DNA of 64,000 nucleotides from positions 9,941,440-10,005,439 of the forward strand of contig NC_035448.2 of the NCBI RefSeq assembly GCF_002127325.2, given 5' to 3'. A model generated the notes under the pieces. The model was not told the DNA's origin. It did not search any database and worked only from the letters and a program-made list of their open reading frames with translations. The translations under genes and the position numbers were made by a program. The stretch is from Helianthus annuus. Taxonomy: Eukaryota; Streptophyta; Magnoliopsida; Asterales; Asteraceae. Positions 52,709 through 64,000 of the stretch are shown piece after piece; positions within the stretch are counted from its first letter, which is position 1, and the number at the start of each line of letters is the position of its first letter.

Positions 52709-54441
52709 CTAAACGGGTGGCATCTCCCAACCCCAGTTTGCGCAAATCTCGCGCTTTTGTTGAATGACAATTGACTTGAACGGTTCGTCGAGATGGGCGT
52801 GGTTTTCACACAAGATTTTTAAATCATTTTGTCTTTCAATCGTTTTCAAGTATTCCTTGTACGCCTGCTCGCGTTCAACTTTTAGGGACATCATTGTTTC
52901 TTTTCTTTGTTCGGCCTTCTTGAATTGGATCATTTTCTCCTCTTCGATTCTGAAGATCGACTCCGCCACCGCTTCCTTCCCTTTGCTTGACGATTCGCCA
53001 CTTTTCTTGCGTCGTGGCCTTGTAGGTGTATCTTCTTCAACGGGGTCGTCAACGGGTTGATCGGGTTCGTCAAGGGGGTCGTCGTTTAAGTTCATTTGGG
53101 GCAAGTTATCCGACGCGGAAGTCGTGTAGTTCCCCGAATCGGATGTCTTTGATCTTTTCGAACCTCCTCGTTTTTTTGGAGCCGTAGGACCACGCATGTC
53201 AACCAACTCAACGGGGACCCACTTCGGGTGATTTCTCACAACTTCCCATGCCGCCACGTGTGGAAAACCTCTCTTTTTGTACAGTCGGCAATACTCATCG
53301 GTGGCTTGTTGCATGATTGTCGCCTCGCTCGCTCCACTTTGTGGGTTTCGGTTCTACATAAAATATAAAAAGGTAATATATTTAAAAAAAACCTGTTTTA
53401 TAAAAAAAACAGTTTTCTATTTTATTAAAAAAACAGCTTTCTTTTTTATAAAAAAAACAGTTTTCTGTTTTATTAAAAAAACAGCTTTCTTTTTTATAAA
53501 AAAAAAACAGTTTTCTGTTTTATTAAAAAAACAGCTTTCTTTTTTATAAAAAAAAGAAAACAGTTTTCTGTTTTATTAAAAAAAACTGTTTTCTGTTTTA
53601 TTAAAAAAAACAGTTTTCTGTTTTATTAATTTTTTTTTCTGTTTTACAAAAAAAAATTTGTTTTATAAAAAAAAACAGTTTTCGGTTTTATTAAAAAAAC
53701 AGTTTTTCGTTTTTTTTAAACAGTTTTTTTTTAAATAAGAGTTTAAAAAAAATTAAAGTTTATAAAAATACATACCTTTTGAATGAAACAAACGTTGAAC
53801 TTACTAATTTTCCCGTTCAAATCCGTCCATTTCGACGTCATTTGGTCCATGTTTCGTTGCTTTGCACCAGGAAGTCGGACAAAATGATTAATGACCCGTC
53901 TCCAAAACGTTTCTTTTCTTTGCTCGTTGGCATGTTTCTTGCTCTCCGAGATGTGCAAGTACGCCTTCACCAAGGACACCTCCTCCTCGGTCGTCCAATG
54001 TTGTCGGACGGTTGGGACGATTTCTTGAACGTCATCATTTTCTTCTTCTTCTTCTTCCTCTTCCTCTTCCTCTTCCTCTTCTTCTTCCTCTTCCTCTTCC
54101 TCGTCAAGACTTTGTTGTGGTTCACGATACGCGTTTGCCAAAAGATGGATGAGGTTGTTGTCTTCTAGTAGTGGGTCGAGTGTGTGGGGTTGGGTTTGAT
54201 ACGTTTGGGGATGAAATTGGTGAGGTTGAAACGGTGGGACGAAGGGTTGGTTTTGATACGTTTGCGATTGAAAGGGTGGATATTGTTGGGTTTGAAAGGG
54301 TGGGACTTGGTCGGGTTCGTCTTGCAACCTAAAGCGCGTCGGCTCGCCAAGATTCGCTCGAACCTTGGGTCTTACGGGATTTTTCTTCGTACCCGAACCT
54401 CTTTTTTTCGCACCCCCACCTCTCTTGCTTGATCCTTCCAT
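52709..54441 (-). CDS. Myb/SANT-like ORF1 protein with NAM-associated C-terminal domain, two exons
   Basis: Exon 1 is 54441-53776 (222 codons) and exon 2 is 53353-52709 (214 codons plus stop). The intron has GTATGT and TATGTAG ends and joins in phase 0, giving 436 aa. The N-terminus is basic (SSKRGGGAKKRG) and is followed by a Gln/Pro-rich part and a run of over 20 Glu (about residues 112-136). A SANT-type DNA-binding domain starts HWTTEEEVSLVKAYLHISES and ends MTSKWTDLNGKISKFN. After the splice, the NAM-associated domain begins NRNPQSGASEATIM; it has a charged heptad-like helix (EEEKMIQFKKAEQRKETMMS). This is the DNA-binding partner protein of PIF/Harbinger transposition. No transposase accompanies it. 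The intron is filled with a CAGTTTTCTGTTTTATTAAA repeat. Confidence 0.85.
53390..53735. repeat. Minisatellite in the ORF1 intron
   Basis: About a dozen copies of a ~26-bp unit alternate AAAAAAACAG with TTTTCTGTTTTATT, nearly filling the 422-bp intron. It is composed of A- and T-runs that can pair with each other. Confidence 0.85.
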
Positions 54442-54804
54442 TTTTGTTGTATTATTTTTGAGTTTTTGAGTTGAATTTTTAGAGAGTTTTGGAATTGAAT
54501 TGGAGAGTTTTTTAATTGAATGGGGGGGAATAATTTGGATTTTATATAAAAACCCACAAATTCAAACGGTAAAAAAATGCCAAACGGTCAAATTCAAACG
54601 TTCCATTTTTTGAAATCCACGCGTGATAAATTCGACGCGTTGAATTATAACGCGTGAAGGGGAGTGGAGGCGGCGGTGTTATAACGAGTGATAGAAAAAA
54701 TCACGGTAAAATAACGTGCCACCCCGTGTGGCCTTAGGGTTTTATTTTATCTTTATTCATCACCGGTGAATTTTTATATTTAATCTGATTTTATTTTATT
54801 TTTT

Positions 54805-55212
54805 TTGGGTTTGATTTCGGTTGTCGAATCGTCGAACAATAACTCTGCTGTTCTCGAGACGAAATCGAAACGAAATAAGTACGAATGCTTGAACTGCAAC
54901 AAGGTTTTTACGTCGTTTCAAGGGCTTGGCGGGCATAGACCGTGTCACAAAAAGAACAATACGGTCGGATCAAAACACGACAGTGGCGAAAACAGTTTAG
55001 AAGGTGACTTTGCACATACTTGAAAGGCGAAATACGATAAGAAAACGAAGGTGAAAAAGATCAAAGGGCACGAATGCCCGATTTGTTTCAGGATGTTTAA
55101 ATCGGGGCAAGCTTTAGGTGGTCACAAACGGTCCCATTTTATTAACGGGTCGATGGATCATTATGCGGCCATGAGTCACGCGGCTCCATCGTGTTCGGAG
55201 GTGTTGACTTAG
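54805..55212 (+). pseudogene. C2H2 zinc-finger (Q-type, ZAT-like) with in-frame stop
   Basis: The reading frame has two plant-type fingers. The first is CLNCNKVFTSFQGLGGHRPC followed by H; the second is [20 protein letters not shown] followed by H. Both carry the plant QGLGGH/QALGGH helix motif. A TGA at 55021-55023 stops the frame between the fingers. Downstream the same frame is open to 55210-55212. There is no ATG in frame at the left end; the opening codon is TTG next to a T-run, 70 bp from the Harbinger-like element. The likely reading is a decayed repressor-type zinc-finger gene whose N-terminus is lost. No C-terminal EAR motif is seen. Confidence 0.7.
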
Positions 55213-55956
55213 CTATATACGTAGCTTGCTTTTTTGCACTCTTTCAATGAGGGCTATTTATAGTAGAACCCCATATTTAACAACTGTCCATATTTGATAG
55301 AACATGGTTAAAATTTATAACAGTGAGTTGCTTCTTATGCATTTCAAGAAAAATGATTGGTCCTGTTGTTATACAGGTTCTAATGACTTGTTATATGTGT
55401 GCATTGTGCCGTAATTGTAGTTGTTTACATGGTGGAATTCATGTCTTATATGGCTATCTTTTGTAAATATTTTAAAATAGATGTTTTCTTTCTGAGTCCC
55501 CTTTCTTTTTATCGGCAGGCACTTGGAGAGGCCATCTAAAATCTAAAGACTAAAACTCACAGACATCAAGATTGACATTAAAAGAGTCCCTAATAAGAAA
55601 ACCATGGTTTCTGGTATAGGTATTGAAGTTTTTGTTATTTGCAGATGTGAAGAACAAGTGAAAGAGCAGTTCTTAGGGAAGAAAGATTATCTTCTAATTT
55701 GTATTGAAAGGGGAATCCTAGCATTCCATGTAGGGTTTATTCAAGATATTTCTATGTTGATATACGAGTAATTAATCTAATATATCATCTTCTCCTCTGT
55801 ATTTACAGGAACACTCAGCTGAGGTTCCAATTTATAGTAATAAATCGGTGAAGCACATGCAAGTTTCTTTTAAGTTTTGTTAATTATTTTTATTTTTATT
55901 TAGCAGCATCAAGAAACCTCACTATATTCACTTTTTAAGTATCAACAATGCGTGTA
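55213..55956. other. No feature seen
   Basis: AT-rich sequence without a convincing gene or element. Confidence 0.45.
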
Positions 55957-55966
55957 CATTGAGCTA

Positions 55967-56608
55967 GGATTAGGATCAAATGGATCCTAATTGTAAGAAG
56001 TGTAAGAAGGATTTATAGAGTGACAAGTGTCCAATAACCTAAAAAAAACCCACTACACAAAAAAACCCTACTGCAAAAAAAAAAAAAAAAAAAAAAACCC
56101 TTAAACATCCACCACCACCAAAAACCTAAACACCCCCCCCCCCACATCACCCACCCTAAAAAATTTTTTTTTTTTTTTTGCCGAGGGGGTGGAGGTGGGG
56201 GTTTAGGTTTTTGGGTGGGGGTGGGGGTGGGTGTTTAGTTTTTTTTAGGTTTTGGGGGGGGGGTTTAGGTTTTTTTAGGTTTTTTTTGGGGGGGGGGGTT
56301 AGGTTTTTTTTTAGGTTTTTTTTTTGGGGGGGGGGTGGGTGGGGGGGGTTTAGGTTTTTTGGGGGTTTTTTGGTGAGGTATAGTTTTTTTTTGTTTTTTG
56401 TTTTTTGCCGGGGGGGGGGGGGTGGGGGGGTTTAGGTTTTTGGGTGGGGGGGGGGGTTAGGTTTTTGGGTGATGGTGGGGTGGGGGTGGGTGTTTAGGTT
56501 TTTGGTGGTGATGTAGTGGGTTTAGTTTTAGGTCATCGGACACTTGTCACTCTATAAATCCTTCTTACACTTCTTACAATTAGAAGCCTTTGTAGAATAA
56601 CTTGACCC
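55967..56608. mobile_element. Mutator-like MITE with G-rich core (642 bp)
   Basis: A 10-bp target duplication CATTGAGCTA lies at 55957-55966 and 56609-56618. The ends contain a ~52-bp near-perfect inverted repeat (AATTGTAAGAAGTGTAAGAA running on to GTGACAAGTGTCC). The interior is a G-rich array of GTTTAGGTTTTTTGGGGG units (56180-56530), like that in TIR element 3. Confidence 0.75.
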
Positions 56609-56669
56609 CATTGAGCTAATATGTTGTGCTTTCTCTATCTTTTCTGAATTCATATTAACATTTTAATTT

Positions 56670-57020
56670 GAGTGAATTGCAAGTTTTGTCCTTTATCTTT
56701 AAGCCATTTTGCAAGTTTTGTCCTTTATGTTTAAATTTGACGAGTTTTGTCCTTTATGTTTGAAAATCAAGCACGTTTTACCCTTTGGGGCAAAACGTGC
56801 TTGATTTTTAAGGACAAAACGTGCTTGATTTTTCAAACATAAAGGACAAAACGTGCTTGATTTTTAAACATAAAGGACAAAACGTGCTTGATTTTTAAGG
56901 CCCAAAGGGTAAAACGTGCTTGATTTTTAAACATAAAGGACAAAACTCGTCAAATTTAAACATAAAGGACAAAACTTGCAAAATGGCCTAAAGATAAATG
57001 ACAAAACTTGCAATTCACTC
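56670..57020. mobile_element. Fold-back MITE with 9-bp target duplication (351 bp)
   Basis: TTTTAATTT lies at 56661-56669 and 57021-57029. The element starts GAGTGAATTGCAAGTTTTGT and ends as its inverse. It is built of repeats such as GGACAAAACGTGCTTGATTT and ACATAAAGGACAAAAC facing both ways, so nearly the whole element can fold. The target length suggests Mutator-like origin. Confidence 0.8.
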
Positions 57021-57029
57021 TTTTAATTT

Positions 57030-57529
57030 TATTGTCTTTGAAAACAAGCCCAAGCTATTTTTGGAAAGCAGCATTTCTAACGAATGTTTCTAAATCTAAG
57101 GAGACCGCGCATTTCTTTACAACAATTGTTGCTTCTATGGTTAATGTAAACTTAAGACCCCACATTTTGTTGTGCCAAACTATGTACAGAACATAGTATG
57201 CCCTAATTTAACTATCTCCTGTAGCCATTTAAAACTTACCCAGGCGTGAAACGCGTTAAGGTTTGAATTATATTCACACCCATATTATCAACTACGCCGC
57301 AACGCGGGGGTTACTCACTAGTTTAAAATATAAGTGTAACTAAATGTATGTCGAAATCTAAAGTAAGGAAACAAAGCAATCCTCATCTACCTTCGTGAAT
57401 ACAATTGCAAACAATTTTACGAGTCTAAAATAATGATATATTGAAAATAAAACAAAATAATTATAGGTTGTAGTGGGAAGTAGTCTCACACTTAACGTAG
57501 TAAATTTCATAATCTTCTATACTATATAA
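57030..57529. other. Intergenic with a plus-strand Helitron-like 3' end
   Basis: At about 57290-57321 the sequence CCGCAACGCGGGGGTTACTC ends in ACTAG before T, like a Helitron 3' terminus. The matching 5' end is not recognised. No gene is seen. Confidence 0.45.
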
Positions 57530-58202
57530 CTAGTATTAAGCCCCTGCGTTGCAGCGGTTGTCATAAAACTGTGTTAAGTAGTAGCAATACTATACTATTG
57601 TTAGCGACCACCAACACCGAAAAAGCTCGTAAAAACAAAATAAATAAAAACGGGGAAAAAAATAACGCAGAGCGAAAAGCAAACGTAAAATCTTTGAATC
57701 ACGCACGCTTGTTGCTGACGTAAAACATAGAAAAAAAACTAAGTCCATCCAGGACCGCGTGTGGGACGAACTTGTCAAACGTAGAAAAATAGACGTGACG
57801 CGACGGGCCAGTCAAACAGGAAAAAATATACGAAAAAATGTTGAACCTCACACGCACGTTGCGGTGCGTTAACTCACAAAATTTAGAACGAAACGAAAAA
57901 CTTGGGAAAGATGAAAAGTTTGGTGGATCAAAATTGAAAATAAAAAAAACTGGGATTAAATTGTAAAAGATGAAAAACTTTGGGTTAAAAGTAAAAAAAA
58001 GAAATGGTCTAAATTGCAAAATTGAAGTTATTCATTAATTTTAGATAAAGATAAGCATAAAAATAAGTTATACCTATATATATTGGTTATTAATTAATAT
58101 TAATATTAAAAGAAATTTATCAAACAAATATAAATAAAATTTATGAGGTTGAAGGAGAGAATGACATGTGTCATTATTTGGAGTCTTTTATTATAAGTTA
58201 GA
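57530..58202 (-). mobile_element. Probable non-autonomous Helitron (673 bp)
   Basis: On the minus strand it starts A/TCTAACTTATAATAAAAGAC and ends with a CTGCAACGCAG palindrome, GGGGCTTAATACTAG, then T. The starting motif matches the Helitrons at 42448-45618; the terminal hairpin sequence differs. There is no coding region. Confidence 0.55.
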
Positions 58203-60715
<2,513 letters not shown>

Positions 60716-60947
60716 AGAATGCTACTGGGCAGGCAGGAAAGCAGTCACTGTCAGATGGAAGTTTATAAAACATGAAGCAAGAGAGGCGTTTGTTCTCTTG
60801 TATTTGTCGTTTGGAGCTTGAAACTTTTTATTGAACGATTGCAGGGTTGCTTTCACAAATATTATATATGAATTGTATTTGCTAAACATAGCCTGTAGGC
60901 TATGGTTAACCTCCACCCCTGACTTTTTTAGATCTCGTATCGTACAT

Positions 60948-61696
60948 TTAAAAGCATGAACATGGCTTACAACAGCAACAAACCGAACATTTAGGGCAAG
61001 TAGGACTGCAGCTACAGTTGCATGTAATCTCGGGACACTTGCAACATCCTGAGGTACATGTTTTCTTTCGACCACCCCAACAACAGCAGCCTTTTGCACA
61101 TGAAAACAAAAGCATGTACAACGGACTTTTGTGTTGCAACAGCCACAACAGCAACAACACCGTAACACCGAGCCAATTTTTCTCCTGGACAAACCAAAGA
61201 TTTAGGATAAACAGGGGATTTATCTAAATGAAATCACCAAGGCCTTAATAATATATTTTCCAGCAGCTTCTCGATCTACCACCAACCTGATTTCTGTTCC
61301 ACGACACATTAACAAAACGTTAAAATGTGTCAACTTGCACATGTTTGACTTGCTAGAGATAAGACATAATTCGACAATAGGGGAAATATGAATTGGGCCG
61401 GAATGACCAACTATACGAAAAGGGAATAATAATCTATGGTGGATGAAGTGAAGGAGGATTCATACATTGCGACGAGTGGATCCGGTGTAGCTTCTACATA
61501 ATCTCCAAGTCTGTTTGCAGTATTAGTTGGTCAACAGAAGCAAAAATATACAAGAAGTTTATATAAAGACTAAAGTGAAGGAGCATATAATTTTGACATG
61601 ATCATATATAATTGTAATTATGCAAAGAAAACATGTCAAGTAACACACATTACAAAAGATAACAACTTCAAGCTCTGCAAGTGATTTAATCTCATC
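60948..61696 (-). pseudogene. Probable type-C G-protein gamma subunit gene (GS3/AGG3-like), incomplete or degenerate
   Basis: Minus-strand segments fit the exon order of GS3/AGG3 genes. About 61696-61647 encodes DEIKSLAELEVVIFCN (coiled-coil end and conserved Cys). 61510-61466 encodes LGDYVEATPDPLVA, the gamma-subunit DPL motif. From 61293 an exon reads INQVGGRSRSCWK. 61184-60948 is a Cys-rich tail with about 29 Cys in under 80 codons (CCCCCGCC; CKCPEITCNCSCSPTCPKC; CCCCKPCSCF, then stop). Such tails define type-C gamma subunits, which pair with G-beta and influence organ and seed size. Two problems exist: a TAA in the third segment before any donor, and a frame change inside the tail near 61105. 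No first exon is found. It is thus a pseudogene, or the exon calls need correction. It lies convergent to RBX1. Confidence 0.45.
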
Positions 61697-61768
61697 CTGT
61701 TTACAAAAGATAACAAAGAAAGAATTGTAATTATGCAAAGAAAACATGTCAAGTAACACACATTATCT
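61612..61768. repeat. Local direct duplication beside the G-gamma second segment
   Basis: A segment ATTGTAATTATGCAAAGAAA running to AACACACATTA (about 43 bp) occurs at about 61612-61653 and 61725-61766. AAAAGATAACAA is also repeated near 61655 and 61705. The duplication brackets the possible exon at 61647-61696. Confidence 0.7.
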
Positions 61769-62565
61769 AAACCTTTCAAACTTTCAAGAAACGTCACAAA
61801 TCGTTTAACTTTTAACATTTTGAAAAATCGTCTAAGAGCTTGTTAAAAACAAGTAATTCTTTTAAATTGTAATAAAATGCAATGTTTTAAAATCCGTTTT
61901 TTTACCACACTGGATTGGACTCAGAAAGGGTATAATCGGGTGTAGCAGGCGGTTTGACCGATGCTACTGGCCGGTTTTTAAAACATTAAATGTAAAACAA
62001 TTGATCAACTATGGAGAGTACTATTTGTTGGTAGTTCAAGTGATGAGACTAGAAATAAAAGTTATTAACATTCACATTCACTACCCCTGTTAAACTATAA
62101 ACGTGTGCTTTTCATTAAACTATAAACCGATTCCCCACCAAACCATTCAAATTATGTTGGAGAATTTCAAATTACTGGATGATTAGAGAGATGTGTAGTC
62201 ACTCTCAGATCAAATTATTTCGACGGTTCACCCGAATAATTCAATCGGATACAACTCTGATTTTCGAGAATTAAACCAGGGTATGTTTTGTGCGTGAATT
62301 CTTTGAAGCAGCAGATGAGTCTTTTGAACCAGGAGATGAATGATCAAGAAAAAAGTTTTTTTTTACTCACTACAATTAAAATATGTTATAATATTCAAAA
62401 TATGTTTATATAATAACAAACTATCTATATAGTTGTTGGCGCACAAAAATGTTGAACTACTAATTTAGCCGGTCTTCGGTATGCCTCCATTCAGCATATA
62501 GGCTAGCTGAGTTCCTGTCGGTCAAACTAACCACTAGCACTCCGTGGAGCAACATATACTTATAA
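61769..62565. other. No confident feature
   Basis: This is where a first exon of the G-gamma gene would be expected on the minus strand, but I could not find a clear one. No other gene is seen. Confidence 0.4.
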
Positions 62566-63157
62566 GACCATCACTGGAGAGCATGAATAATAGTATAAGG
62601 CTGGTGGGTATGGTGACGGAGGGAAGGCCGGCGACGGAGGGAAGACGGAGGGGGCGGCGTGGGAGGACTGGCGTCGCGGGGGGGGGTGGCCCACCTGTTT
62701 GGTCCGTCGCAACCAGCACAACTCCGACGGGGAGGACGGGACGGAGGGGGACGGAGGGGGGCGGCGTGGGAGGACAGTGGTGATGTGGCGGCGCCGGAGG
62801 GAGGACGGGGACCATACCGAGTGGCCTAATACCTCCACAGGTATTGTGCGACATGTATTATTCCAATCAGCAAAGGGGCATTGTGGGACATTATGTTAAA
62901 AGGTGTATAGTGAGGCTTGAAATCTTGTAGGACATTATATTTTAATAGAATTAAATAAAAAATAAAAACCTTTAAAAATGCTATTGGCCAAAGATTAGGA
63001 AGGTGTGTGGTCATTGGCCAAAAAAATTGAAGGAAGACATGGATTTAAGAACGGCTGGGACCAAAAATTTGAAAAACAAGGCCCAAGGGGGAGGGTAAGT
63101 GGCGTGTTTGGGCTTTTTTTTGGGAAAAACGCCAAAGAAAACCCATTACAGGTGGTC
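62566..63157. mobile_element. PIF/Harbinger-type MITE with GC-rich core (592 bp)
   Basis: TAA flanks lie at 62563-62565 and 63158-63160. The inverted ends are GACCATCACTGG and (inward) GACCACCTGTAATGG, a partial match. The core at 62610-62815 is made of GACGGAGGG and GGCGGCGTGGGAGGAC units; the ORFs there are low-complexity and not convincing genes. Confidence 0.55.
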
Positions 63158-64000
63158 TAAATTTTATTTTTAGTTTTTGTTTGTATTTTTGCTTACAGGT
63201 AAATAACATATATTTTATAGAGTTTATGTTTAATTAGTTGGATCTATTGGTAATGGTATCTAGTCAATGATAGTCAGTTTTCTAATAGTGTAAGTATGGT
63301 GTAGTTTGAAAGTGTGGACTTCATCCTCATTCAATTGTGTAATGTACATTGGATGCCTCGTGCAAGTTGTAAGTGTAATGTGGCACCTTACTCAACTCTC
63401 GAATCGATTGCCTATATAAATTAAAATATACTGAATCATAAAAGACGACTATCTTAAATATGATAAACGTGTTTTCATGGGTACTTGTTGTGATGAAATC
63501 AGTGTTCATGTGCGTTAAAGTTCTCGGATGTGATCTCTACGGAATTTTCCATCATAATAACCAAAAGCGATGCCACAATCTTCAGTTGGGAAATTCAAAC
63601 AATATTGGTTTAAACAAGAAGTAAGATGATACATATATTCTAGGAAAATCCTCACAATAAATCTATATGACTAGTCAACTTACATAATAATAATTGATTT
63701 AAAAGACACAAGAATAAACTTGTGCGCTTTTAGGTCAAAACATCTATTGAAATGCCTCTTTAAACTTTTGATCCATGGTTTTATAGACTAGTAACATTTC
63801 TGGGGTGAGATAAAACTTTGCAACCAATAGATTCGGGGTTCGATTCTCACAATTAGGTTTTTCCCAAATCTATTGGGTTTTCTGCTGAATTGGTGTAAGA
63901 CATTATTGCCCAGTTGAGTTGGATATGATCGTATGGTTCTGTTGGTGACAAGATGATACTTTAGTGTCCGTCAATAATCCAAATTAGTCGTTAAAAAAAA
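63158..64000. other. No feature seen
   Basis: AT-rich sequence up to the window end, without a convincing gene or element. Confidence 0.45.

Larger units (their letters stand above)
52459..54733 (-). mobile_element. PIF/Harbinger-like element carrying ORF1 only (2275 bp)
   Basis: TTA target duplications lie at 52456-52458 and 54734-54736. The imperfect inverted ends are GGGGAGGAGAGGTGGTCAC on the left and, reading inward, GGCCACACGGGGTGGCAC on the right. Near the left end TGATAGAATTCTATCA and related palindromes recur. The only gene is a Myb/SANT protein on the minus strand; no DDE transposase is present. It would depend on a transposase made elsewhere. Confidence 0.75.

Noticed and set aside
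52459..54733. A functional host transcription factor (trihelix or NAC)
   Set aside because: The SANT and NAM-associated pair, the TTA target sites and the inverted ends point to a PIF/Harbinger ORF1. No NAC DNA-binding domain is present.
60948..61184. Metallothionein gene for the Cys-rich tail
   Set aside because: Plant metallothioneins have Cys clusters separated by a Cys-free spacer. Here Cys is spread throughout, and upstream segments match a G-gamma subunit, so that reading is preferred.
62534..62899. Arg/Gly- and Pro-rich ORFs in the GC-rich block
   Set aside because: They arise from repeated GACGGAGGG units inside a MITE and have no conserved features.

Overview
The window is nuclear DNA from a flowering plant. 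The evidence is two Ty3/gypsy families with chromodomain-like C-termini and initiator-Met tRNA primer sites, Helitrons with CTAG-T ends, PIF/Harbinger and Mutator-like MITEs, an intronless plant glyoxal-oxidase (GLOX) gene, a plant RBX1 gene with five exons, and a probable plant-specific Cys-rich G-gamma gene. A eudicot, perhaps Asteraceae, is my guess; it rests on general repeat style only.

Left part (1-38913): nested LTR retrotransposons. Family A (LTR about 2366 bp, internal region 5610 bp, 1527-aa gag-pol) occurs as (i) pol tail - LTR - leader - frameshifted gag-pol, cut by a 13-N assembly gap at 5499-5511; (ii) a solo LTR with target duplication CCCGG (19469-21833); (iii) a tandem array of truncated LTR - internal - LTR - internal - LTR (22586-38913) with two intact gag-pol ORFs. 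Family C (5512-22585) is an old plus-strand element whose gag was split by family B (minus strand, 9806-19053, target duplication GACGC), then by the solo LTR, and was finally truncated by the A array. Family B has extra ORFs between primer site and gag, a 124-bp inverted duplication, and a pol killed by a stop, a frameshift and an active-site change.

Middle part (38914-50150): a 42-bp-unit repeat, then the GLOX gene (40080-41696), then nested Helitrons whose interiors are arrays of units resembling their own terminal hairpin (42448-45618), then a chain of TIR elements each separated by (TA)n tracts (46000-50042).

Right part (50144-64000): a Helitron 3' end, isolated gene fragments (XH-domain-like exon, a small membrane-protein first exon), a PIF/Harbinger-like element carrying only the Myb/SANT ORF1 (52459-54733), a broken C2H2 zinc-finger gene, two Mutator-like MITEs, the RBX1 gene (59131-60715) with a Harbinger MITE in intron 3, a convergent GS3/AGG3-like G-gamma gene or pseudogene (60948-61696), and a GC-rich Harbinger-type MITE (62566-63157).

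The most unusual signal is in the family A leader RNA (3103-3508 and its two copies). It holds three hairpins with unrelated 9-bp stems but a shared 19-nt loop, inside a dense run of further hairpins. This looks like a structured packaging, dimerisation or translation-control RNA. GLOX and RBX1 are the only clearly functional host genes.
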